Assembly: GCA_019096195.1 (NCBI GenBank)
Contig: JAGTXK010000103.1
Span: forward strand, 803,522 to 867,521
DNA length: 64,000 nt
Reading direction: 5' to 3'
Source of the DNA: Boletus sp. NGJ
Taxonomy: Eukaryota; Basidiomycota; Agaricomycetes; Boletales; Boletaceae
The position numbers and the translations under genes were made by a program. The notes below the pieces were generated by a model that made no database searches, was not told where the DNA came from, and worked only from the letters and a program-made list of their open reading frames with translations. This document shows positions 21,608 through 32,095 of this stretch, in pieces; the first letter of the stretch is position 1; every line of letters starts with the position of its first letter.

Positions 21608-22940
21608 TCACGAAGCAGCGCGTAACTTGCCAGTGGAAAACAACACCACCAGGGCCAAAGCCCATCGTTCAAACTGTTCCTTGGATACGAATAACAGCGC
21701 TTGTGAGAGTACCGCTTTGACGATTTGTGCCGACATCCCCTGGGGACAGAAACGTGAGCGACAGGTTAATCCAGCTCAGTCGAGATGGCGTTACCTGATA
21801 CCAGCCGACAAAACCTTCCGTCTGAAGTACGCGGATTAATAACCCGGCTGCCCCTGTCTGTTTCGCTTTGGGAGGCGACCCAGAGGGCTGTGGCAGCCCG
21901 TCGTCTTCCGTGTCGTGCTCAGACGTACGCGCTTGGATACGCACTTTGGCCATGATATAAGGGTACGTAACCTGTGCTGGTTTCAACTCGAAATCGCGAA
22001 TGCCGGGGAGGAACGACGCACGATGGTGGCGAGCGTCTTGCTGAACGCGCCAAGCAAGAACGACATTCCCGGGGTGAGCTTGTCGGCTACACCGGCTGCA
22101 GCCCTCGCGAGGAGGAGGACGCTCTTGAGCCGCTCGTACACGCCGTAGGTAATCGCGGGATTCACGGTAAGCACCATGCCTGGTTTGATACCTAACCACA
22201 AGCCCGTCACGCCTTCCTCGCGGATGATCTCTCGCCCGACGCCAAAGAAAGAGTCGTCGTGATCGTCGCTACGGGGGTCCAAGATTTCGCTGGCTTGTGG
22301 AGCATGTGATGAACGGCCGACTTGTTGTCGCGTTGCGATGACGGAGACGGGGATGGTGAAGATTTGGGAGAGGGCTCCGGCTGCGGCGCCGAGGGATAAC
22401 TCTGCAGCGGTGGATAGTACGGGCGCTTTAGAACCGGCAGGGGCTCTCGCGGTGAGACGCTTGATGTAAGATGTGCGGAGGAAGGAGTAGAAGAAAAAGT
22501 ACGCGTATTCTGCGGATAGAGTCAGACTGGGCTCGGGTGGATAAGGAGGGGGGAGACGCACGCATGGAGAAGGTGTTGAGCATCGTCGCTGCGAATCCAC
22601 GGTACCATCCCAAGATACCTTCGCGCTTGAAGATGTCCTGCAGGACGGACAACATCGTCAGCTCATCTTTGCGCTTTCCCTTGGCAGTGGGCGAGGTGGC
22701 TTGTATCCGTGTCTTTGCGCTGCGGAGACGAGATGAGTTGTGACTGGTGTCGAATCTACGATGCCTCTACGTACACATCCAGTGGATATACTACGCTGTG
22801 GCGACGGGTGTATTAGCATCCTGTATAAGCGTCCGGGGTACTCACGCATTGCTGAAGCAGGCGCCGAGAGCGCCAGCCAAGGCTGCTCCGAACGGTGTCA
22901 GCTGCTGAGAAGGTGCTGCGGGCTTGGACTGGACGGACAT
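21608..22940 (-). CDS. Mitochondrial-carrier family protein, peroxisomal PMP47/ANT1 type
   Basis: Six-span carrier with three tandem repeats. Start MSVQSKPAAPSQQLTPFGAA (22940-22846) leads into a 21-nt microexon (22795-22775) and exon 3 from 22719, giving VVYPLDVAKTRIQATSP, the first carrier signature. Repeat 2 has the degenerate IPVSVIATRQQ; repeat 3 has TYPYIMAKVRIQA. The pattern YPLD / IPVSVIATRQQ / TYPYIMAK is that of peroxisomal adenine nucleotide carriers (PMP47, ANT1), which import ATP for fatty-acid activation. The C-terminus is FVSKEQFERWALALVVLFST. A charged insert (HDDSFFGVGREIIREEGVTG) follows repeat 2. Substrate is inferred from the family. Confidence 0.85.
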
Positions 22941-23076
22941 TGGTGGTTAGAATGCAACTCGCCAGAACCGGTTCAACCGGAACTAGCTTGAGACATTCAC
23001 ATGACTGCCAGCATTTCGCACATCCAAATGAGGAAGGCAGAGACTTTAGATCCTAACACGTACAAACACGGTCCCT

Positions 23077-23908
23077 TTACAGCGAATACAACACTTGCAT
23101 CTTCAGCCCAATCACACCACCCCCACGTCCATCCCAGCCCGGTATCTCTGCGCGACACACTGGACACCTGAGGGAATAAGACACGAGATAGATCAATGTT
23201 CGAGTGAGGTACTTACCTCGCTGCAGGTGCCCTTTCCATCGCAACAACCATATTTCTTCTTATGGTCGACTTGACCGCTGTAAAGAGGCACTGGCCACAG
23301 CATATATGTCCACACGGAGTCAGGGTTGCGTTGGTCGGAGGGGAGAAACAGATGGGACACGTGTATGCCGAGAGAGGCTCTGGCGCTGAAACGGTGGATG
23401 TGGCGATCGCGGTGGGGCCTGAGGGCGGTACTGGAGAAGGGGAAGTCGGCTTGTCATGGCTGACGATTGGGGAAGTACTGGTCACGACTGTTGGACTATC
23501 CGAGTCAGAGAGATCGATGGGAACGGAGTTGCTGGACGATGCGGCGATGGGTTGGTCGACTTGGGGAAATTCCTCGCCTGTTGGCAGAGCTTTGTTGTCG
23601 ACAACTACGTCTGGGGGGATATCCCACGTCGAGATCTGGGTGAAGATGTCGCTGCTCGGTTGGGGTTGTTGCGCTTCCGACTGAGGCTGGACAACGTCGA
23701 TACCCGGATGCGCTGCGATGTGTTCAACGTCTACCCGCCTTCGCTTCTGTCTCCGACGCTCAGAGCCGCTCGGATCATCGCTGGCGTCTTCGTGCGCTGG
23801 CGACGCGACGCGACGACGGCGTGGACTGGGGGAAGTCGATGGCGCTGGGAGTAGATGCCGGGCAGGCGGGGATGTCGTGAGGTCTATCGTATCTTGTGTT
23901 GTGGTCAT
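23077..23908 (-). CDS. RING-finger protein with SUMO-interacting motifs, STUbL-like
   Basis: Exons 23908-23217 and 23167-23077, joined by a 49-nt intron; 260 residues. The C-terminal C3HC4 RING reads CPICFSPPTNATLTPCGH then CCGQCLF and, after the intron, RCPVCRAEIPGWDGRGGG. A short insert (STIRRNMVVAMERAPAAR) separates the last two zinc-ligand pairs. The disordered N-terminal part has TIDLT at residues 7-11 and VPIDLSDSDS near residue 139, both fitting SUMO-interacting motifs with following acidic/serine residues, and a basic block RRRQKRRR as likely nuclear signal. RING plus SIMs is the layout of SUMO-targeted ubiquitin ligases such as Slx8/Rfp1. That function is inference. It diverges from ERV41 with 184 bp between starts. 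Confidence 0.85.
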
Positions 23909-24092
23909 CGTGGCCAGCGACGAGGATATTGTCGTCGAATATTGCGTAATAGACGACTGTGGGTGTCTGGGGTCTCGAATTGTAGCGAACAAAGTGACAC
24001 GTCGACAATGTCTAATACTCATACACACCGGCAGTCTGAGCTAACCACTCATTTACGTTCCCAGCTTTCACACTGGGTCTCTTTTTCTAGCA

Positions 24093-26050
24093 ATGTCTGC
24101 GGCACCGGTGTCTCTGTTCGACAAGCTCGACGCCGTCGTACCCGGCCTCGCGCGCTTCGATGCGTTCCCAAAGCTCCCCTCGACATACAAGGCTCGCTCC
24201 GAATCTCGCGGTTTCCTCACTCTTTTCGTTATCCTTCTCGCTTTTGTCCTCGTGTTGAACGACCTCGCGGAATATATCTGGGGTTGGCCCGACTACGAAT
24301 TCAGCGTCGATGCCGAGTCGAAGAGTTTCATGAACGTCAACGTGGACATGGTCGTGAACACTCCCTGCGCATGTATGTGCCCCAGTAAACACATTTTACT
24401 GCTGGCACTCATCCCTGTGCGACATAGATCTCAGCGTGGACTTGCGCGACGTCGTTGGCGATCGTCTGCTCCTCAGCAAGGGGTTCCATCGTGACGGAGT
24501 GCGTCCCTGGGGTTTCGTCCGTTTCGTCGTGTCTCATCCGCTCTCCTAGACCGTATTTGACATTGGGCAAGCTACGACTCTAAAGTGCGTCCTCTCCTCA
24601 TTTGACGAACATTAATGTCTCACGTGTGGCTGTCACTCGTAGAGAGCACGCCATGGAGCTCTCGGCTCGTCAGGCGGTTTCGCAGTCGAGAAAGTCGCGC
24701 GGATTTTTCTCGTTCTTGCAACGTGCCGAGCCTGACTACCGTCCGACATATAATCACAAAGCAGACGGCGATGCGTGCAGAATCTATGGTACCCTTGCTG
24801 TCAAGAAGGTTACTGGTGAGTGTGCGCCGCCGTGTTCGCCTGTCGTTGACCATTATTTTCTTTTCCAGCCAATTTGCATGTCACTGCGCTCGGCTACGGA
24901 TACTCGAACGATGTTCACGTGCCCCATGATAGTGTGTTTGTTTTTGGTGACGTCACTCACTTGTTTCTGACGGTGCTGTCGTAGAAATGAATCTCTCCCA
25001 TGTTATCACCGAGTTTTCCTTCGGGCCGTATTTCCCTGACATTACACAGCCACTCGACTACTCGTTCGAACTTGCCAAAGAACGCAAGTCTTGTTCATAT
25101 TCGCTCGTTCGTCCGAGTGACTTACATTCCTTGCAGGCTTTGTCGCGTACCAATACTACCTTCATGTCGTTCCTACTACCTATGTTGCGCCGCGCTCCCC
25201 GCCTCTCCACACCAACCAATACAGCGTCACGCACTACGTTCGCAACATCGACATTCACCACAAAGGTACCCCTGGCATTTTCTTCAAGTTTGAGCTCGAT
25301 CCGATGGTTATCACGATCCACCAACGAACGACCTCTTTCGTTCAGCTATTAATCAGGTACATACCGCTTACCTTTCGAACCACGGCCACTAACGTTTGTA
25401 TCAGGTGTGTTGGTGTCATCGGTGGTGTGTTCACCTGCACTTCATACTTTCTCCGCGTTACGGTCCGTGCCATCGAAGCAGTCTCTGGCGCAGACTCGAC
25501 CCCAGGGATCGTCGCCGCTGAATCAACAGGTGTCAAACGCAAATGGGCAGGTGGATCACTCCGCGCACGTCCAAATGCAAATTCTGGACGCGTCGTGCGG
25601 CAGGGTAACGGATGGGTCGTTGAGGGTGCCGGAACGCCGTACTCTCCGACGCCTGCCCAGGGTGGTTTCGGCCCCCCGAGTCCATATCCGTACACGCCTT
25701 TCTCTTCGGCAACCCTCGGCCCGCCGCCACCACCTTCTGCATCCGCTTCGACAACGTATGGTCCAGGTTCGATGCCCTCGACGCCAGGGGTTGGGCTAGG
25801 GCTCGGCGCACCGACGTTTACACACTCTCGAACGCCAAGTCTGGTGGGTGGACATTCGCGGACGCCTAGTATGATAGGTGGTCACTCGAGAACGCCGAGT
25901 ATGTTGAGGAACGTGAGTGGGGATGGTGCCAGCGCAGTGTCTGGACCTGCAGGGGTGCCATTGCCGGCGTCGCCGTTCCCGGGGTCAGTACCTGCTACGC
26001 CGATGGTGCCTCCGCCACCACCACCCAAGTCTACCAAAAAGGATGAATGA
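24093..26050 (+). CDS. ERV41: ERV41/ERGIC2-family COPII vesicle protein
   Basis: Cycles between ER and Golgi, with ERV46, as cargo receptor. Begins MSAAPVSLFDKLDAVVPGLA, then FDAFPKLPSTYKARSESRGF and TM1 (LTLFVILLAFVLVLNDLAEY). Lumenal exons give LSVDLRDVVGDRLLLSKGFH, ACRIYGTLAVKKVT-ANLHVTALGYGYS, MNLSHVITEFSFGPYFPDI, GTPGIFFKFELDPMVITIHQ and TM2 (CVGVIGGVFTCTSYFLRVTV). About seven short introns split it. The cytosolic tail is unusually long, about 190 residues, rich in proline and glycine, with three tandem HSRTPS repeats and a PPPPPPKSTKKDE end. The final KKDE-type end could act in ER retrieval, but it is not a canonical KKXX. Confidence 0.92.
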
Positions 26051-26222
26051 GGAAGTGGGCGGATGTGTTTGCTCGTAGTATAGAGTTATCTGTCACCGAC
26101 TTGGAGGCCGCTGCGGTATTGTGACCGAATGGGCCTTGTAAATTTGGATGCACTCCTAGTGAATTGTTTGCCCAAAGTCAAGAAAAGACGGGGGTGGAAT
26201 ATTCAGATTTTTGCGCTTGGCG

Positions 26223-27456
26223 ATGGGCATCAAGTTCTCATATACCACTTCCTTCACCAACGCGATGACATCCCACAATGCTGTCCTTGCGCATGCTCTG
26301 AACACACCAGGAGTCGAAAAACTCAGGAATAAGCGAATCGTGCTTGCGTCTGCCAGCCCACGACGGAGCGAGATTCTTCGAACGCTCGTAAGTGTGCCCT
26401 ACGTCTCATCTGTCGTCGACTGTCCTGATCGTCCACCTCGTCTGATCTCAACATATACCAGGGTCTCGCACCGGAGATCGTGCCCTCGACGTTCACCGAG
26501 GACTTGCCCCTGTCTTCCTTTGACCAGATCCATGAATATCCTGTTGCTACAGCGACGACCAAGGCGGTGGAGGTGTACACGAGGCTCGTGGTGCGTATAA
26601 TCGTCGTCGTCCGGCGATGAGGCAAGAGAGGTTGACGTTCTGTCCCCCTGCCGTACGATATTGCGATAGCGCGAAAACCCGGACGACCCTCCTGATCTCG
26701 TCATCGGCGGTAAGCTGCCATGTCTCTCCGTGTGGTATTTTTTTTTTTCGGGGGACGTGACACGTTGTACAGCGGATACGGTCGTGTTTACGCACGCGCT
26801 GCCATCGACGACGCTCGAGATGGAGTTGGGCACGAGACAGGAGCTGCTGGAGAAGCCGTCCTCAAAGGCGGATCATTTGCGTATGTTGCAGGACCTCAAT
26901 GGGAACGTGTGTGAGGTCGTGACGGGCGTGTCGCTCGGTGAGCATCTTTTTTTCTTCTCTCTTTTGACGAGGACACGAGAGAGCGTGGATCGAACGCGTG
27001 TTTTTTTTTTTTCTTGGTTGTTGTTTTGATTCTAGTTTACCCTGTTCTCACTACGCCGGGGTATGTGACGAGGTGAGAACACGCTCGTTGCGGTCGTCGG
27101 GTTCGTTCACACGTGTGTTGGATATAGGGAGATGGACGAACGGACGCTGGTCCACTTTGTCGACAACTCTGTGCGAATCCTCGAAGCGTACGTCGAGAAC
27201 GGCGAAGGGTTTGATAGGGCAGGTGGATTTGCGGTGCAGGTGCGCTTTTTTTTTTTTTTTGTTGATTCCACTTCTACACATGCGTCACTTGTGCTCGTTT
27301 TTCTGAATCACAATCTGATGCACACAGGGTCTCGGCAGTATCCTCATTCGCAAGATTGATGGGGATTATAACAACGTTGTTGGATTCCCCGGAGCGTCGT
27401 TCTTCCAATTCATAGATACGCTGGTGGAGGAAGAAGTTGATTTTTTACAGGTGTAA
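26223..27456 (+). CDS. Maf-family nucleotide pyrophosphatase
   Basis: House-cleaning enzyme that hydrolyses non-canonical or excess nucleoside triphosphates (dTTP/UTP class). The substrate loop RIVLASASPRRSEILRTL is intact, followed by LAPEIVPSTFTEDLP, the catalytic DLVIGADTVV, LLEKPSSKADHLRMLQDLNG, VVTGVSLVYPVLTTPG, AYVENGEGFDRAGGFAVQGL and a C-terminus with GDYNNVVGFPGASFFQFI. About six short exons; some introns contain long T runs (for example near 26745 and 27001). An internal ATG at 26265 is an alternative start. The usual histidine in the (H/Y)xVxTGV segment is a cysteine here (GNVCEVVTGV). Confidence 0.88.
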
Positions 27457-27732
27457 ACGTAGGTCTGTTGTACGGGAATAGTGGACTCCCATTGTCCAAA
27501 CGTTCATATTTGTCGTAGACTCGTAGTGGAGTTGCTTTGTGTGGACAATTGAGCTGCGCTGACAAATCAGGCAAGTGCGGCACTGCCGTCCTGGCCCGAC
27601 GGTCAGGCTCGTTGCAGTGCTTGGACGACCTTATTTCATTTGCTTGCTCGCTTTTTCCGACTCCCTTGCTAACCTGTCCACACAGGACACCCCACGCTAA
27701 CATTTTCTCGTCCGTCGTTCGCACATCCCAAG

Positions 27733-29296
27733 ATGTCTGCATTTGCCGCTCTCATGGCGCTCAGCGCCTCACAGACAAAGCAAGCGCAGAGCGCAGTCCA
27801 AACAGCACTCGAACAGCGTCAGCGCAACGAAGAACTGAGACGCAAGAAACAAGAAGATGCCGAGCGCAAGGCACGCGAGGAAGAGGCGAAGCTCCGCCAG
27901 AAACGGTTCGAGGACGAAAAGAAACAACAGGCGCTCGAGGCGAAACGGGAGGAGGAGCAAGTGCGATTCTTGGCGGAGCAGACACGACGAGAGGAGGAGG
28001 CCCGGAACGCGTTGCTCTATGGGTCCAAGAAAGGAAAGCACCAGCAGGGGCCGAGATGGCCTACGTCGCAGTCGGGGATCAAAGAGGAGGTGCGGAGACG
28101 ACGGGTGGGGGAGGAGGAGGAGGATTCGAGGTCTGGATCGCCTGTGATAGCGTTGACGAGGGAGGAGAAACGGCAACGGAGGGTGGAATCAGAGATGCGG
28201 CGTACGTATCAGCTCAAGCGGGCGTCGGCGGGGTACAGCAAGACCGGTCGACGACTCCCAGGCGGGGCTATCGATGCCCAGTCGGCACCCACCTCCGATT
28301 CTGGCTCCTCTGCGCAGTCGGTCAAGGCACGCCTCGCTGCGCTCCCTAATACACTGACGAAGCTCAACGTGAACAAACGGGACACGAGAACGATCGACGA
28401 AATTCTTCAGGACCGGGCCAAGGCGAAAACCGCGACCCTCGATGGTGATGATGCCCGTGAATTCAACGACTGGTTCGGAAAGTCGAAGAAGAAGGAACCC
28501 GCGTCACTTCCTAGTACACAGTCGAGCGCCACGTATGCGTCTGCGCCGTCCTCGGGTGCAAATTCACCGAGACCGGGGGGCACGAGTAAGTACATTTTTA
28601 TTCTATTTTCAACGTGCGTCTCTTTGGCGTGGTACCCAACTGTCGTGGTAACGCACAGAGTCCGCGTCGCAACCTCTGGCTAAATCGCAGCCTATAGCTG
28701 TCAATGGCAAGACTGCATCCACCCCGTCTGGGATCAAGCAGTCTAGACCTACGCTAAGCACCAAGACATCCTCCTCGACGATCCCCAAGCTCTCCGCCAC
28801 CGCCGCCAAGTCTTCGCAGTCCAAGAGTCCAGTCCCCAAATCGCACTCTGCCAAGTCGGGGTTCGTATCGGGTGGTAATACTGCGCCTCTCCGATCGGGA
28901 GGGGTACCACCCAAGAAGCGACCACGATCGCCTTCGTTGTCGCTTTCACCCCCTCCATCGAAACGACGTGCGTCTGAACCCGAGAACGCGCTCGGCTCTG
29001 AGATCTGGAAGCTGTTTGGCAAAGACCGGAGTTCGTACATTGCGCGGGACGTGTTGAGCGATGACGAGGATATGGAGGCGGACGCGAGCGCTGTGATGAA
29101 GGAAGAGATGCGGAGGTCAGTCCCGACGTTTTCTTTCCTGCGATTCGTCGTCACGATATGCGTTGTGCTCACACGTCCCACGTCGCACAGCACCCGGCTC
29201 GCGAAACGCGAAGACGAGATCGCACTCGAAGAAGAGAAGCGCCACGAAGAGGAGAAGCGCAGACGGAAGCGCGAACGCGAGAGACAGGGCATATGA
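27733..29296 (+). CDS. SPT2: SPT2-family chromatin protein
   Basis: Histone H3-H4 binding transcription factor of the nucleus. The first 170 residues form a long charged coiled coil (QRQRNEELRRKKQEDAERKA, RKAREEEAKLRQKRFEDEKK). The middle is serine/lysine-rich with KKRPRSPSLSLSPPPSKRR. The conserved SPT2 C-terminal domain is intact: EIWKLFGKDRSSYIARDVLS, DDEDMEADASAVMKEEMRRS and, after an intron at about 29116-29192, TRLAKREDEIALEEEKRHEE with a basic end. Three exons. The acidic DDED patch before the basic helix is the H3-H4 binding feature of the family. Confidence 0.93.
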
Positions 29297-29974
29297 TTGC
29301 CCTGTCCACTTACCCGCTTCCCTCCCTGCCCCTTTCCCCCAACCAGAAAACGTCTGCTGCATCTTGCGCCGTGCAAGAGGGGAACGTCGTACCACGTACG
29401 CACGTTCCTCGGTTCCCTTTGCTTCCAGCTTCTTTCCTCTATTCTGCGCTGCTCGTCTCCTATTCAAGGAGAAGACACATGTTTTTCTTTTTCCTTCCTT
29501 CCGTTCTTGAATTATCTAGATGCGACCAAGTACACGGATCAGCCCACCACCATTACCAGCCACACCGTTTTTGTTTTTTTTTTAAAGAAAACCACCATTC
29601 ACCTCTAGGATTTGATCGGATTCATACCACCCACATGACACACGTGACACATAATATATATCTATGTCTCTCTCTCTCTTTTGTTTTAAACTTTTCACGT
29701 CACGGTTTTCTTTTTTTTCCCTTCTTTTTTTTCCTTGTTTGCAACCCTCCATTGTATTCACACAACGTTCTTGTTGACACACTCGCATACAAATCCCATG
29801 TTTTACTTGCATGTCACTCGGGTGCGAACGATGTCGTCGCCGACGAGAGCCACGATATAATTACACGAATAGATAACACGACAAAAGACGGGGCAAGAGA
29901 CATATGAATAACGAATCTATGTGTGTGCGTGTATGCAAGAGGGAGAGAGAAGAAAAAAAGGGAAGTGAAGGGGC
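29297..29974. other. Intergenic region between convergent genes
   Basis: 3' flanks of SPT2 and the CFIm-like gene with several poly-T runs (29570-29583, 29705-29738). No gene is supported. Confidence 0.5.
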
Positions 29975-31582
29975 TCAGCTCCCGTCGTCGGATCGGAAGC
30001 GTTTGGCTTGAGGATACTGAGCACCTTGAGCTTGCATAAAGGCTGGATTGAAGTGTCCTTGCATGGGATATCCACCGCCGCGTCCGCTGCCGCCACCACC
30101 GGCCATCATTCCCATACCTATAGCGAATACATCCAAGAGGGACTCCGTAAGAAAAACAGCGCGAGGGCAGAAAGAGACCACTAAAAGCTCATACCCATTC
30201 CGCCGCGTCCCCCGCCGCCCATCATCCCACCGCCCCCACCACGCGGACCTTGGGGGATCATCCCGCCACGTCCACCCCCCACGAACCCGGTGCCCATGCC
30301 GCCGCCGCCGAACCCGCCCATGCCCATGTTCCCCATGGCCATCGCGTTCATCATCCCCATGCCTGCCATGCCCATGGGTCCCATGTTGCCCATCATATTA
30401 GACATGCCGCCGCCGCCACCGCCTCGCATCATTCCACCCCCCATCATGCCTCCCCCACGTTGCATACCGCCTCCCATCGTGCCGCCTCCCATTTGGGGAC
30501 CGCCCCCACGGTAGCCTCCGCCGCCACGACCCATGGTTCCGCCCCCGGATTGCATTGCTCCACCTTGCTGCCGTTGTTCACGCGGCGGCGGTTCTGTTGA
30601 CCAGACTGTTCAGCATGTGTACATTATCACGCATATATGCACCTTTCTTACCTTTGGGAAGGGTTCGGAAGGGATTCCCTTGTGAGGAGGCAGTGAACGT
30701 TGCAGTTGCGCGTCTATTTTGAAAGTCACTGAAGAGAACCCGTTCCGTCAAAGCAGCGCCAGACAAGACAACCGACGCACTTGTTATCGAACCACATCTT
30801 GATGGCATTGGCGTTTTCATAGCTGCCACATTCAAAGTAGGCGACCCTGTAAACCAACCGTCGTATCAACGGCAACGAAATACGAGACTTATTTAAACTC
30901 ACCCTTTGCTCTTGCCATTCACTTTATGTTCCGAAAACGTGATGTCCCGGTGATCAATTGCAACCCCGACATTTAGAGCAACTTGACGCAGGTCCTCGTC
31001 CGTCGTCCACTGTAAAACAAGCATTGCGAACGAGGAAGCGAAACAAAAAGCGCTCAGAACGGATTGCACACGCAAAAACTAATTGACAGGATAAAGAACG
31101 GACCCATTGTAGATCCCCAATGTACAACGCATCATATCCCATCATCGACGGGTCCACGTTCCCACCGCCGACATGCCCACCGTTTGAGTGATAACTCCCG
31201 TTCATGGCGACGTCCTGTCCCGTCATACCTGGTTTTGTGTGTCCTCCTTGGCTGGTGATGGGAATGGTATTGTTAGTGGCTGAATGCGGACGCGAGGGTT
31301 CGGTCGAGGATGCCAAAATGTTGTGCTTTGTTTCTTCGTCTTCGTCGGGCCGAGGACGCTTTTCACCTGTTGAAGGCTCGACGGGGGTGCTCACGGCTTC
31401 GACAGGCTCTTCGACCTGCACTTCATCCTGAAAGCCGTCGTCGTCCTTTATTGTCAACGCCCAATTTCACAAGTCAGCAAAACGGTGCGTACATGCGCTT
31501 GGGGGTTGCTACCTACCTGTTCCGTCTTGCTCGTCACGAATCCATCGTCTTCGCCATAGATGTCAAAATCGTCCTCAGGCAT
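29975..31582 (-). CDS. RRM protein similar to CFIm68 (CPSF6)
   Basis: Likely subunit of cleavage factor I, which helps choose poly(A) sites in the nucleus. Starts [20 protein letters not shown]. An acidic disordered part is followed by the [22 protein letters not shown], the typical CFIm68 RNP2, then [20 protein letters not shown] and [20 protein letters not shown] as RNP1. The rest of the protein is about 160 residues made almost only of glycine and methionine with arginine ([20 protein letters not shown]), ending [12 protein letters not shown] after an intron at about 30110-30190. About six exons. The CFIm68 assignment rests on the WWTTDEDL motif; other hnRNP-like roles are possible. Confidence 0.85.
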
Positions 31583-32095
31583 GACTCAAAAGCAAATTTT
31601 CGAGCGAGGGCAAGTAAACACTTGTTTTGCACTAGAAGAAAGAGGACAGAAATGACAGGATTGGTTGAGTACCGACGTGCACATGATGATAGACAACAGG
31701 CACAAAAAGGGGGGGCAACAGGACAGCAATAGTGAGAGGAAAGAGCTCAGCGCACACACAGGGGATCAAAGGTGGTTCTGCGCGCTACAAGATCAGCGAC
31801 AGAGATGGATGGAGGGGGTTCTTACATGATTAGGTATGGATACAGTGACTGTGATTAAACGGGACCCTTCCGTCCGCTGGTTTATACAGTTTGGTAGGTA
31901 GACTCGATAATGATACGTTCTTTCGCGAGGGAGAACAAGAAATCTGCCGAACTTGCAGGGCGGTTTGACGTTGATGCAAAGAGAAAGCGGACAAGATCGT
32001 CAGTTTGGTTTCAGAGCTCTATTAACAGCCTTTTATTTGTCTCTATTTTGTTCCTGTGGCGCTGGGCACACGAGAACACAAAAAGTCCATCGCTC
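31583..32095. other. Intergenic, upstream of the CFIm-like gene
   Basis: Promoter and 5' leader of the minus-strand gene at 31582 and 3' flank of the DENND6 gene. No further gene is supported. Confidence 0.45.

Noticed and set aside
30250-30600. Plus-strand histidine/proline frames under the Gly/Met-rich tail
   Set aside because: Antisense of the GGN/ATG-rich codons of the CFIm68-like gene; low complexity only.
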